Shown: positions 34,407-42,793, numbered from the stretch's first letter. The stretch: 64,000 nucleotides of DNA from Candidatus Bathyarchaeota archaeon (GCA_026014805.1 JAOZHR010000026.1:48115-112114), one strand, 5' to 3'. Notes: generated by a model from the sequence alone, not told the origin. Program-made: numbers and translations.

Positions 34407-35102
34407 TCACCTCCCTTCAACACTTTCAAACATATCTCGCAAATGCCTTAGTACGAAGCTAACCATGATAAAACTGGCTTCTCCAAATTCGGAGCAACGA
34501 TACCTTCCGTTATCGCTTTTTTTAAGAAGCCCGCTTTCACTAAGTTTCCGTGTGCTTTCCCACACTAATTTAGGGTTAAGATTTAGATCGCGAATGAACT
34601 CGGCAAACCCCATCGTCAGATCTTCATCTTCTATCAAAAGCTTCATCATCCTTAACCTGTTCTTATGTGACAATGCGTCGAAGAGTTTAGAAAATTGTTG
34701 AAGATCTCGCTCTACGAATCCCAATTCATTTCTTGAAAATTCTTTCGACCACTCTTCCCTTGAAAGTGGTACTTCAAAGATGACATTATCGTCCTTAACC
34801 AATATTAACCTCAGCTTCGTTAAAGCACTAGGCATTTGGGTGGAGGGTTCAGCTGAGACAGGCTGGACTTGATATTTGAATGGAAGACAGATTACTTCAT
34901 CAAAGAATCTTTCGAGATCCTGTCTCTTTTTTGGACCGCAGTAACCGCATGCTACAGCAACTTTGCGTTTTGAGCTCCATCCGACGGCGTCGACTCGGTA
35001 ACTTTTGAACCAAAATTCTTCATATATTTCATCATCTGCGAAGCCTTTTTCCTTTAAGATTTTTTTGGCCTCCTTTACCAAGTCCCTATGGGTTACCGTC
35101 AT
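34407..35102 (-). CDS. ArsR-like HTH regulator with a nuclease-fold-like N-terminal domain
   Basis: 231 aa. The C-terminal 100 residues form a winged helix (LFDALSHKNRLRMMKLLIED, then LVWESTRKLSESGLLKK). The N-terminal 80 residues (ILKEKGFADDEIYEEFWFKSYRVDAVGW) resemble a PD-(D/E)XK-type fold with an Asp in YRVDAVGW, but the following strand reads KVAVACGY, without the E-x-K pair, so it is probably a sensor or dead nuclease. It is transcribed with hsp20 and likely autoregulated through the operator pair upstream. Confidence 0.7.
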   Translation of the reverse strand: MTVTHRDLVKEAKKILKEKGFADDEIYEEFWFKSYRVDAVGWSSKRKVAVACGYCGPKKRQDLERFFDEVICLPFKYQVQPVSAEPSTQMPSALTKLRLILVKDDNVIFEVPLSREEWSKEFSRNELGFVERDLQQFSKLFDALSHKNRLRMMKLLIEDEDLTMGFAEFIRDLNLNPKLVWESTRKLSESGLLKKSDNGRYRCSEFGEASFIMVSFVLRHLRDMFESVEGR

Positions 35103-35126
35103 TTGCGCATTCCTCTATATATCTTG

Positions 35127-35161
35127 TTACCATTCGGTAATAAATGCTTACCAAAAGGTAA
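35127..35161. promoter_or_regulatory. Paired operator palindromes TTACC-N4-GGTAA
   Basis: Two 14-bp palindromes, TTACCATTCGGTAA (35127-35140) and TTACCAAAAGGTAA (35148-35161), are spaced 21 bases apart, two helical turns. They lie between the leftward regulator-hsp20 genes and the rightward radical-SAM gene. On the minus strand a TATA-like TTAAATATT overlaps the second site, placing the operators over the promoter. The regulator at 34407 is the natural candidate. Confidence 0.75.
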
Positions 35162-35227
35162 TATTTAAGCATTGTGAAAAACAACACCTATAAGAAAACA
35201 AACAATATCATATGGAGGATGAACAAC

Positions 35228-36286
35228 ATGCCCCTTCACGAAGCCATGCTGTACGAGAAACTGCCCAAAAACAGAGTGCACTGTTACCTATGCGCACGCC
35301 ACTGCAAAATAACCGAAGGCCAACCAGGATTCTGCCTAGTTCGAAAAAACGAGAAAGGCACACTATACTCTCTAAACTACGCCAAAGCCTGCTCTGCATG
35401 CGTCGACCCCATAACCAAAAAACCTCTTGCTCATTTTCATCCAGGCGCACTAGTCATGTCAATAGCCACAGTAGGCTGCAACTTCCGCTGTCGATTCTGT
35501 GATAACTGGATGATAAGTCAAGAAAAAGACACCACTGGACACCATTTTCCGCCAGAAGAAGTAGTAAAGGCTACTCGAGATAATGGCTGCCAAGGAGTAA
35601 GTTACACATACACCGAACCCACAATATTCTTCGAGTATGCATATGACACAGCGAAGATGGTCCATGGCGTGGGCTTCTTCAACACTTTTGTCACAAATGG
35701 TTACATGACACCAGAAGCAGTGAAAACTATTGCTCCTTACTTGGACGCAGCAACTGTAGATTTCAAAGGGGCGGCAGACCCAGAATTTTACAAGAAATTT
35801 TCATCAGTACCCTCTACAAAGCCCATTTTCGAATCTTTGATAGAAATGAAGAGAAACGACATCCACATCGAAATCACCAACTTAATCGTGCCTAAAATCG
35901 GAGATTCGATGGATAGAATCAAAGAGTTGGCAGTATGGGTGCATGATAATTTGGGCGTGGATACACCCCTTCATCTTTTGAGGTTTCATCCAAGCTACAA
36001 GATGACTGGGCAAGCTGTGACTCCGGTGGTGGTTCTGGAAGAGGCATACGCCATTGCTCGAAAAGAAGTTGGTCTGAACTACGTTTATATGGGAAATGTG
36101 GCGGGGCATCGTTTTGAAAACACTTACTGTCCCAATTGTAATGAGTTGCTGATAAAACGTTTTAGCTTCGAGATAGTGAAATGGAACCTAACTAAGGACA
36201 TGCGTTGTCCAGCATGCGGGTACAGCATACCAATAAAAGGAGAGCTACATGCAACCAGAGTTGCCTACCCATATGCCTTGTTCTAA
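35228..36286 (+). CDS. AmmeMemoRadiSam-system radical SAM enzyme (AmrS-like)
   Basis: About 352 aa from ATG 35228, chosen because GGAGG lies 11-15 bases upstream; an upstream in-frame ATG at 35219 is less well spaced. A cysteine-rich N-terminus (CYLCARHC) precedes the radical-SAM cluster C84-x3-C88-x2-C91 (CNFRCRFC). A C-terminal zinc ribbon (CPNCNELL...CPACGY) closes it. AmrS homologues sit with Memo and AMMECR1 genes; neither is visible here. The exact modification is not known. Confidence 0.9.
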   Translation: MPLHEAMLYEKLPKNRVHCYLCARHCKITEGQPGFCLVRKNEKGTLYSLNYAKACSACVDPITKKPLAHFHPGALVMSIATVGCNFRCRFCDNWMISQEKDTTGHHFPPEEVVKATRDNGCQGVSYTYTEPTIFFEYAYDTAKMVHGVGFFNTFVTNGYMTPEAVKTIAPYLDAATVDFKGAADPEFYKKFSSVPSTKPIFESLIEMKRNDIHIEITNLIVPKIGDSMDRIKELAVWVHDNLGVDTPLHLLRFHPSYKMTGQAVTPVVVLEEAYAIARKEVGLNYVYMGNVAGHRFENTYCPNCNELLIKRFSFEIVKWNLTKDMRCPACGYSIPIKGELHATRVAYPYALF

Positions 36287-36302
36287 AAACTTTGGGACGA
36301 AT

Positions 36303-36622
36303 ATGTCGATTATAATAAGGAATTTTGAACTTAGGCATTCTGGAGAACTAAGGCGGTTGAAAACACTTTTTGAGCAAGAACTCCAGTGGTCTCCGCCTGA
36401 AATATTCATTGAAGAATTTCTCAAAGTTGTTGCTGGGATATCAAAAAAGGCTCTGAACTTGTAAAACTGGCGGTTGCTGATGGCAAAGTGGTAGGCTACT
36501 GCATTGCAGCTAAGGATTTACATTCATGTGAGGGAGTTGTGCTCGATATTACTATGGACTCCGCCTATATTTGGGACATGTATGTTTTGAAAGACTTTCG
36601 TCACAAAGACGCGCGCGCTTAG
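36303..36622 (+). pseudogene. Truncated, frameshifted GNAT gene
   Basis: ATG at 36303 starts a GNAT-like N-terminus (SIIIRNFELRHSGELRRLKTLF), which stops at 36464 after a frameshift near 36436. In the next frame homology continues (LVKLAVADGKVVGYCIAAKDL, then AYIWDMYVLKDFRHK), reaching TAG at 36622. The acetyl-CoA loop and C-terminal half are missing exactly where the convergent gene's 3' end begins, suggesting a deletion at about 36600. Confidence 0.7.
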
Positions 36623-37199
36623 CATTCACCTTCGCTTTGGCTTCTGCCCTATCTATTTTCTCGGCTCTTTCAAACAACGACTTTGGCATCCAGCGCTCTA
36701 TCAGATCATATGTGTAAGTCATTCTCGGTGCTTTCTTTATACCAACGATTGCAATAGCAAAAGTTAGCTTCAACTCATCAACAGCTTTCGTGAACTCAGA
36801 CTTCTTTTCCTTTCCCCAGAAACCGAGGCTTTTTCGCAAAACAGTAGTCGAAGCTGAACCGTGCGTTTCTAGAAAATTGAGTGTTTTCTCGGCGAGGTCG
36901 CTCAAGTCATCTCTTCTACAAAGCCTGTAAAGTGAAGGAAACAACTCTAATGAAACCAGTGAAACGTGTTTACGAACAAGCTTTCCATAATGAATCAACT
37001 TCTCCATAGCTGAATCGTCTGCCCACCCCCACGCCTTGTCAAACTTCTCTTGCCGATTCCCTTTCGTGGCGCGGTAAAGACTGGGAAATGGTTTGCCTTT
37101 TATGGGAAATAGCGTGACAATGCCGTATTTGTTGATGAACCCCAACGCCTCTTCTCGCGAGTTTATGACGTTTTCCGGTATCGAATCTACATCCCCCAT
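36552..37199 (-). CDS. AlkZ-related winged-helix protein
   Basis: 215 aa resembling AlkZ/YcaQ-related proteins: GIVTLFPIKGKPFPSLYRAT near the N-terminus, AWGWADD, then YGKLVRKHVSLVSLELFPSLY. AlkZ-type HTH proteins act on DNA base lesions, but this short form is uncharacterised. The start is ATG at 37199. The last 20-25 residues (CDESLSKHTCPKYRRSP) look unlike the preceding sequence and overlap the GNAT remnant, so the natural tail may have been lost in the same deletion. Confidence 0.6.
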   Translation of the reverse strand: MGDVDSIPENVINSREEALGFINKYGIVTLFPIKGKPFPSLYRATKGNRQEKFDKAWGWADDSAMEKLIHYGKLVRKHVSLVSLELFPSLYRLCRRDDLSDLAEKTLNFLETHGSASTTVLRKSLGFWGKEKKSEFTKAVDELKLTFAIAIVGIKKAPRMTYTYDLIERWMPKSLFERAEKIDRAEAKAKVNAKRARLCDESLSKHTCPKYRRSP

Positions 37200-37266
37200 T
37201 TTTTGTTAAAGCCATCCCAACCATATAAATTGACGTTTAGCACTACTTTTCTTTGATGGTCAACGT

Positions 37267-38355
37267 ATGTGGGCGATTCTAAGACCAGATGCAATGGCTG
37301 TGTTAAAGGATAAGAATGCTCGTGCAAGCTTGGCTAGATACTTTGATGTCATGCAAAACGACAAAGCAGCCAAATTCATCATTGCCCGAAAACTCGCCGC
37401 CCACTTTAAAGATGACTCTACGGCAAAGCTATGGAAAATGCACAACCAACTGTTGAAGGAATTTCGTCAACTTGAGAAGAAACTCGACAGCCGCCTAACA
37501 AGCTTGGAAGAATTAGAAACGCCCCCACAATCTTTCTTGGACTTGAAAATTAAAATCGCAAACCGCATTTTAGAAAGCTGCCACTTCTGCACTAGACGAT
37601 GCGGCGTGAACAGAAAGGAAGGTAAGTTGGGCTACTGCAAGTGCGGCACCCAAATCATAGTCTCCACGATGTTTGAGCACATGGGCGAAGAACCAGAACT
37701 CGTACCCTCTGGAACCATATTTACCCTTGGCTGCACGATGCGTTGCCGCCATTGCCAAAACTGGACAATATCCCAGTGGATGGAACCGGGAGAAATCTAC
37801 ACCCCTGAACGTCTCGCAAGAGTGGTGGGGCATCTGCGTAATAATGGTTGCAGAAACGCCAACTTAGTGGGCGGTGACCCAACGCCGTGGCTTGCTCAAT
37901 GGCTTGAAACTTTCAAACATGTTAAGGTCAATGTGCCGGTTGTCTGGAACTCCAACTCTTATTACAGTGAAGAAACAGCCAAACTCCTAGCAGGATTTGC
38001 AGATGTTTATCTTCTCGACTTCAAGTATGGAACTAACGAGTGTGCCAAACACATATCTAATGCCCCACACTATTTGGAAGCTTGCACTCGCAATCATAAG
38101 TATGGAAAGGAACACGGCGAACTCCTCATCCGACTCCTGGTTTTACCCGGCCACCTAGACTGTTGCCTCAGTAAAATTTTAAGATGGATAATCAAAAGCC
38201 TTGGATCCACAACACGAACAAATGTTATGTTTCAATATAGACCTGAATGGCGTGCGCATGAAATTCCTGAGCTACGAAGAGGCTTAACAGAAGCTGAAAG
38301 GAAAAAAGCCGTCCAACTTGCTAGGAAGGCAGGGTTAACTAATTTTATAACTTGA
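37267..38355 (+). CDS. Radical SAM protein, pyruvate-formate-lyase-activase-like
   Basis: 362 aa. The radical-SAM cluster is C156-x3-C160-x2-C163 (CTMRCRHC). A preceding zinc-like cysteine set (CHFCTRRC, then YCKC) is at 105-126, the same N-terminal plan as the AmrS-like enzyme at 35228. The first 80 residues are a helical extension. GGDPT and the YLLDFKYG strand match the PflA-like barrel. Its peptide or cofactor substrate is unknown. Confidence 0.85.
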   Translation: MWAILRPDAMAVLKDKNARASLARYFDVMQNDKAAKFIIARKLAAHFKDDSTAKLWKMHNQLLKEFRQLEKKLDSRLTSLEELETPPQSFLDLKIKIANRILESCHFCTRRCGVNRKEGKLGYCKCGTQIIVSTMFEHMGEEPELVPSGTIFTLGCTMRCRHCQNWTISQWMEPGEIYTPERLARVVGHLRNNGCRNANLVGGDPTPWLAQWLETFKHVKVNVPVVWNSNSYYSEETAKLLAGFADVYLLDFKYGTNECAKHISNAPHYLEACTRNHKYGKEHGELLIRLLVLPGHLDCCLSKILRWIIKSLGSTTRTNVMFQYRPEWRAHEIPELRRGLTEAERKKAVQLARKAGLTNFIT

Positions 38356-38408
38356 CGTGTTTTCATGGACAATTAACCAAAAGCTATTTCACTTTGAATT
38401 AGTCTTCT

Positions 38409-38636
38409 ATGCCAAAGGAAGAAAAGCAGATGCCCTATTGCCCAGAATGCGGCGGCGAAATGCAATACATTTCCATGACAAAACGCTATGCGTGCAAGAG
38501 CTGTGGGCTCTCAGTTACTCATCAGGAGCTGATTGAGCTTAGACAGCAATTGCGACCAAGGTTCCAGTCGGATAGCGAAGAGCGCAAAAAAGCGCATAAA
38601 GAGTACTTGAAATGGTGGCTCGGTAAGAAGAAATAA
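38409..38636 (+). CDS. Small zinc-ribbon protein
   Basis: 75 aa from ATG at 38409. A four-cysteine ribbon (CPECGGEM...CKSCGL) is followed by a helical, basic C-terminus with EYLKWWLGKKK. It probably binds nucleic acid or a protein partner. It is close downstream of the radical SAM gene but has its own short leader. Confidence 0.75.
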   Translation: MPKEEKQMPYCPECGGEMQYISMTKRYACKSCGLSVTHQELIELRQQLRPRFQSDSEERKKAHKEYLKWWLGKKK

Positions 38637-38746
38637 AAACAAAGGTATGCGTAGCGCTTAATCTTTAGTCTAGACAATTGACTTTTATTTTCTTACTGTA
38701 ATTATAGCTTCCACACACCCCTGAATTACGGAGTGAAGCTAAGAAA

Positions 38747-39574
38747 ATGGCTACATATGTAGAAATTGTCTCCATAGGAAATGAACTATTAATTGGAAAA
38801 ACACTAAACACAAACGCTCAATGGTTGGCGAAAAGAATAACATCACTCGGACTTTCTGTCAGTCGAATAACTGTTATTGCTGATGAGGTCAAAACAATCG
38901 CGGAAACTTTGAGAGAAGCAGTTCGTCGAAATCCGAATTTTATAATCACAACTGGGGGTTTAGGACCTACATTTGACGATAAGACACAAGAAGGGATCGC
39001 TGAAGCCTTTTGCTCTCAACTCGAAATAAACGAGAAAGCGTTGGAGATGGTTAAGGGAAAATATGGCGAGTATGCAGAGGAGATGGGCCACGAAACGTTC
39101 GAGTTGACCCCGGCAAGAGTTAAAATGGCGAAAATCCCCAAAATGGCAGAGCCTCTACCAAATCCTATGGGCACTGCGCCAGCAATAGCCATTAGAAACA
39201 ACAGTGTTACTGTTTTTGCGTTGCCTGGAGTTCCCTCGGAAATGAGGGCCATTTTTGAAAACTCCCTTTTGCCTATTCTTGAAGATGCGGCAGGTAACCT
39301 GACGTTTTTTGAAACAAGCCTATACGTCGCAGGGGTTATGGAGTCAGAGATGGCACCATTAATAGATCACGTTATGCACGATAATCCTTACATTTACATC
39401 AAGTCTCATCCCATGGGTGCCGAGAAAAAGCCAAAAATAGAGTTGCATCTCTCTACTCAGGCAAAAGACGCTGAGACAGCAAAGAAGCGAGTTGACAGAG
39501 CGTTAATACAGCTTTTAGAAATAATTAAAGCAAAAAGTGGAAAATCCACAATCGCTAAGACAAAAAAATTTTGA
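38747..39574 (+). CDS. CinA/MoaB-like nicotinamide-nucleotide amidase-related protein
   Basis: 275 aa of the COG1058 (CinA N-terminal, molybdopterin-binding fold) group. Conserved motifs are IVSIGNELLIGKTLNTN, TGGLGPTFDDKTQEG, and LPNPMGTAPA...FALPGVPSEM. Bacterial CinA hydrolyses NMN/ADP-ribose; archaeal single-domain forms are usually annotated by similarity only. ATG at 38747. Confidence 0.85.
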   Translation: MATYVEIVSIGNELLIGKTLNTNAQWLAKRITSLGLSVSRITVIADEVKTIAETLREAVRRNPNFIITTGGLGPTFDDKTQEGIAEAFCSQLEINEKALEMVKGKYGEYAEEMGHETFELTPARVKMAKIPKMAEPLPNPMGTAPAIAIRNNSVTVFALPGVPSEMRAIFENSLLPILEDAAGNLTFFETSLYVAGVMESEMAPLIDHVMHDNPYIYIKSHPMGAEKKPKIELHLSTQAKDAETAKKRVDRALIQLLEIIKAKSGKSTIAKTKKF

Positions 39575-39750
39575 TGCTTTGCTAGATAGAAAAGACTTTT
39601 GTTTCTCAAGTACCATTTTCTGTTTGGTTGCGATGAGGGAGCAGGCTAGACTCTGACTCAAAGATGATTGCAGATCCGGGTTCCTGAAGCAACCATCTCC
39701 AAAAGAAAGGAAATAAGTAGGAACTTAGCTTCTAAGCTGATTATGTGTAG

Positions 39751-40521
39751 GTGCATTCTGTGTTCGTTGTGTTTGTTATAGGCACGGCAGGGTCAGGCAA
39801 AAGTCTTCTTACCTCAGCTTTCTCGGAATGGTTAAACATGGCAAAACAAGACGTAGCAATCATAAACTTAGACCCAGGTGTGGTGGTATTACCATACACT
39901 CCTGACCTGGACGTAAGAGACTACGTGAATATGGCAAGTTTAATGGAAGAATACCGTTTAGGACCAAATGGAGCTTTGATTTTAGCTGCTGACCTCATTG
40001 CAGAGAAAATGGAAACGTTGAGTAGAGAGACTGAAGAGCTTAACGCAGATTTGGTTTTAGTTGACACTCCGGGGCAGATGGAGCTTTTTGCTTTCAGAGC
40101 TAGTGGACAATACATTGCAGAAGAACTAACTAAAGAACCAAAAGCCATAGTCTATCTTTTCGATCCGGCGTTTTCGCTTAGCCCTATAAACTATGTTTCA
40201 AACCTCTTCCTCTCAGCTGCAGTTTACAACCGTTTCCTAATGCCCCAAGTTCACGTGCTGTCAAAAACTGACCTTCTACCGCAAGAAAAAGTTGACAGCA
40301 TCGTAGATTGGTCCTCGAATCCAAAGATGCTAGAAATGAACATTGAAGAGAAATTAAAAGGTACTCAGCGTCTGTTAAGTCGTGACATAATGCACGCGAT
40401 TTACAGGTTGGGGCTTCGCTTTCCTTTGATTCCTGTTTCAGCAAAAACCAATGATGGAATGACAAACTTAAACGCAATGTTGGAACGCATCTTCGCTGGT
40501 GGGGACAAATTTACCCACTAG
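39751..40521 (+). CDS. GPN-loop GTPase
   Basis: A 256-aa archaeal GPN GTPase. The P-loop GTAGSGKS is at residues 11-18, the GPN motif in YRLGPNGAL, G3 in VDTPGQMELF, and G4 in SKTD. Homologues in eukaryotes aid RNA polymerase II assembly; the archaeal role is open. GTG at 39751. The 3' end overlaps the convergent DUF4443 gene by 11 bases. Confidence 0.93.
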   Translation: MHSVFVVFVIGTAGSGKSLLTSAFSEWLNMAKQDVAIINLDPGVVVLPYTPDLDVRDYVNMASLMEEYRLGPNGALILAADLIAEKMETLSRETEELNADLVLVDTPGQMELFAFRASGQYIAEELTKEPKAIVYLFDPAFSLSPINYVSNLFLSAAVYNRFLMPQVHVLSKTDLLPQEKVDSIVDWSSNPKMLEMNIEEKLKGTQRLLSRDIMHAIYRLGLRFPLIPVSAKTNDGMTNLNAMLERIFAGGDKFTH

Positions 40522-41143
40522 GGACATTGTGGTTGTTTAGGATGCTCAACGCCGCCGCTAGAGCACCGTACTCAGCTTTCTCCAAAGTATCTGCACTGCC
40601 AATAATAATGGCGTCATCCTCTTCAGGTTCTAACGAGCCCATGAGCTTTCTATAAATATCCGGAAAATCTTCAGCAACTCCACGGTACTCTGGAGGAACC
40701 ATCAGTTTACCACCTTTAAAGACAAGAGTTGTCGCTCCTTTCGCACCCATCAAAAGAGCAGCGTCTCGTTGTTTCATCCCAAGCTTAACCTTGCTACCGC
40801 ATCCTTTAACTAATACGGCAACGTTGAACGCTGCAAGTGTCAACCCGCTTCTATCCAAGAAAACTTTTCGAGGAAAGATTGCGCACAAAGCGTTCCACAA
40901 CTTTTCACCCTTTTTTGAGAAAATGCAACCCGTCCGATCTACCTTGATTAGGCCATAATTTTTCAACCGTTGAATTAATGTTCGTGTTGCCCCTTCTCCT
41001 AAAACTAGCTCTTTTGAAAGCTTATTTCTGCCAATAGGTCTTTTCGAAATCAGCTCAAGCGCTTTGACAACATGAACTACCGAAAAGGAATGCCTAGGAC
41101 CAGGCGCCTTCTCGCTGGTTAGCTCTTTCAAAAGGCGTTTCAA
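40511..41143 (-). CDS. DUF4443 winged-helix protein
   Basis: 210 aa. The N-terminal winged helix (VVHVVKALELISKRPIGRNKLSKEL, then TRTLIQRLKNYGLI) covers residues 22-85. The C-terminal domain (KQRDAALLMGAKGATTLVFKGGKLMVPPE) matches DUF4443, an archaeal domain of unknown role. It is probably a small-molecule-sensing regulator. ATG at 41143, upstream region shared with nothing else. Confidence 0.8.
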   Translation of the reverse strand: MKRLLKELTSEKAPGPRHSFSVVHVVKALELISKRPIGRNKLSKELVLGEGATRTLIQRLKNYGLIKVDRTGCIFSKKGEKLWNALCAIFPRKVFLDRSGLTLAAFNVAVLVKGCGSKVKLGMKQRDAALLMGAKGATTLVFKGGKLMVPPEYRGVAEDFPDIYRKLMGSLEPEEDDAIIIGSADTLEKAEYGALAAALSILNNHNVPSG

Positions 41144-41265
41144 ACATGTAGCCTCCTTGCAGTAAGTTACTTATAGGGTTAATTTCTATTTTTCTCAAAA
41201 CTTGACGTATGGAAGACAACAAAAACTTAAAGAATATCAAGTTTGGCTTTAATTGTGAAACCAAC

Positions 41266-41359
41266 GGGCCCGTAGCTCAGCAAGGATAGCGCGCCAAGCG
41301 TCCAAAGCACCGGGCTTTTAACCCGGGGGTCTCGGGTTCAATTCCCGACGGGCTCGCCA
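41266..41359 (+). tRNA. tRNA-Lys (TTT) with a 16-nt intron in the D arm, CCA encoded
   Basis: Acceptor GGGCCCG/CGGGCTC, anticodon arm CCGGG-CTTTTAA-CCCGG (anticodon TTT), T arm TCGGG-TTCAATT-CCCGA, discriminator G and CCA at 41357-41359. The D arm cannot close as written. Removing 16 nt (41290-41305, CGCGCCAAGCGTCCAA) restores GCTC...GAGC. A bulge-helix-bulge forms with GGAT/GTCC as the central helix and bulges AGC and AAA, cut after the second base of each. This places the intron at 22/23. Confidence 0.9.
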
Positions 41360-41465
41360 CCATCCATATACGTGCTCTACAACAGATATTGTTAACCTCG
41401 ACATATTTTCCATATGAAACATGATAGATAGACAAAGTTGTGAAGAATAACGATGGAGAAAATCG

Positions 41466-41600
41466 TTGAGAAAAAAGAAGAAAACAGCAGAGCCGTTTTC
41501 AGAAAATTATACGATTTTTCATGCCTTAGTTGACGTGATGAAAGAAAAAGAAGGAAAAAAACCAACATCTCTGCTTCACCGTCTGAACCTTCGCAAATAA
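41466..41600 (+). CDS. Possible 44-aa basic protein
   Basis: TTG-started frame of 44 codons, lysine-rich N-terminus (RKKKKTAEPF) then YTIFHALVDVMKEKEGKKPTSLL. No Shine-Dalgarno stands out and no family is recognised. Listed as possible only. Confidence 0.22.
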   Translation: MRKKKKTAEPFSENYTIFHALVDVMKEKEGKKPTSLLHRLNLRK

Positions 41601-41801
41601 ACTTCATAATGCCTACGAAATAGTTCTCCTTTTCATATTTACTGCTTTTTAGTTATCAAAGATATGAAAAAGAACTACAAAAATGATTTTGGTTGATCAT
41701 TACTAAGAGGAGGTTAGGAGGGATAGGAAACCTTCCTCTCAGCTCTTTAACGCCTTCTCCTTTCTCCTATGTGGGCGTTCAAGCAATCGTATATGGTCCA
41801 A

Positions 41802-41842
41802 GGTAATAAATGGGTTACTACGCAGATGGTAATATATCTTAA
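41802..41842. promoter_or_regulatory. Operator/promoter element similar to 35127-35170
   Basis: GGTAATAAATG at 41802-41812 exactly repeats 35136-35146, and GGTTAC and GGTAATATAT follow as in the first locus, but the spacer differs (TACGCAGAT instead of CAAAA) and no perfect TTACC-N4-GGTAA palindrome is kept. AATATATCTTAA supplies a TATA box for the small gene at 41925. Confidence 0.5.
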
Positions 41843-41924
41843 CCGAATTATCTCGAAGTTTCGAGCATTTCAACGACGGAACTTCGCTTTTACGATGCTT
41901 CAACAGTGTTTTTATTGATGAAGT

Positions 41925-42050
41925 ATGTTTGAGAATATGGCTGTCTCCGCGGTACAGTTCCTTATCATCATGTTTTGGGCAGTAATCGTTTTCATGGTGA
42001 TTTGGGGTGCTTTGTGGCTACGCTCGCTGCGACATGTCAAGAAAGAATGA
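41925..42050 (+). CDS. 41-aa single-span membrane peptide
   Basis: ATG at 41925 (or 41937) opens a frame encoding one strongly hydrophobic helix (VQFLIIMFWAVIVFMVIWGAL) followed by a basic cytoplasmic tail (LRSLRHVKKE) before TGA. Positive-inside pattern, a TATA-like element about 90 bases upstream and an operator-like repeat favour a real small gene. The role is unknown. Confidence 0.5.
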   Translation: MFENMAVSAVQFLIIMFWAVIVFMVIWGALWLRSLRHVKKE

Positions 42051-42715
42051 TAAAGTTTGCACCACTCTAAGAACCTGAAGGACTTTTCTTTTAAATGGGT
42101 GCCCAGATTAAGCTTCCATGCCTTAATGTAAAATTCTCCCTTTCTGGGCGATTTCTTCAAGAGACAAGTTACTGTTTCCTCTTTTAGATACTAACTTTAC
42201 TATGAAGTAATAATATAATGGTTTTTGCATCGAGGGCTGGAGGACACATTGCCTTTCACTCAAAGGAAATGGTCTTTCGCCACAATAGCACTATCTATGA
42301 TTTCCACGTTAAAGGTGAAGGTGAGAGAGAGAACATGTCTTCGGCAGCGAACGATCCTTTCAATTGCTGATTCAAGAGATTGAGAATAGTTACAATGGAG
42401 TTGAGGAGGCGATAGAACGAGTTGTCATAACCATCAGAAATACTTACGGGTATTCTTCTCTAACCTTTCTTCTGTCCGACTGAGCTAAACTTTGTACATA
42501 TAAAAATTATCCATAAGTGAAAAGTGAAGACTGTAACGGTTTATTTATACAAATGCTCAGATGGTGCTGTTTACCCAAGAGCCAATATGGGAAAAAGGAG
42601 CGTACAATTGTCTCCAACAGGTGCTTAGTTGTTGTGGACAAAAAATTGAGGCCAAATGCATCGAGTTCGCCTATGAAAAATTTAAGTAGAAGCCTTTTTT
42701 CTTTTAGGAATAGGT
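42051..42715. other. 665-bp intergenic region, nothing firm
   Basis: No supported gene. A frame ending near 42483 (FQLLIQEIENSYNGVEEAIERV) reads like protein over about 45 codons but lacks a start and is interrupted upstream, so it may be a relic. The last 40 bases hold the tRNA-Asp promoter (AAATTTAAGTAG at about 42679). Confidence 0.4.
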
Positions 42716-42793
42716 GCCCTGGTAGTATAGTCCGGTCTAGTATAGGCGGCTGTCGCCCGCCCGACCCGGGTTCAAGTCCCGGCCAGGGCGCCA
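42716..42793 (+). tRNA. tRNA-Asp (GTC), CCA encoded
   Basis: Acceptor GCCCTGG/CCAGGGC, anticodon arm GGCGG-CTGTCGC-CCGCC (anticodon GTC), T arm CCGGG-TTCAAGT-CCCGG, discriminator G and CCA at 42791-42793. No intron. TATA-like ATTTAAGTAG lies about 30 bases upstream. Confidence 0.95.

Larger units (their letters stand above)
41360..41924. other. 565-bp intergenic region with structured segment and operator-like repeats
   Basis: It holds a weak small reading frame (41466-41600), a purine/pyrimidine-rich segment at 41706-41780 that can fold in two competing ways, and at 41802-41836 sequences matching the hsp20-regulator operator region (GGTAATAAATG and GGTAATATA). The right end is the leader of the 41-aa membrane peptide at 41925. 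Confidence 0.5.

Noticed and set aside
36249..36302. In-frame ATG upstream of the GNAT remnant inside the radical-SAM gene end
   Set aside because: The conserved GNAT N-terminus begins at the ATG at 36303. The upstream part is a shadow of the radical-SAM 3' end.
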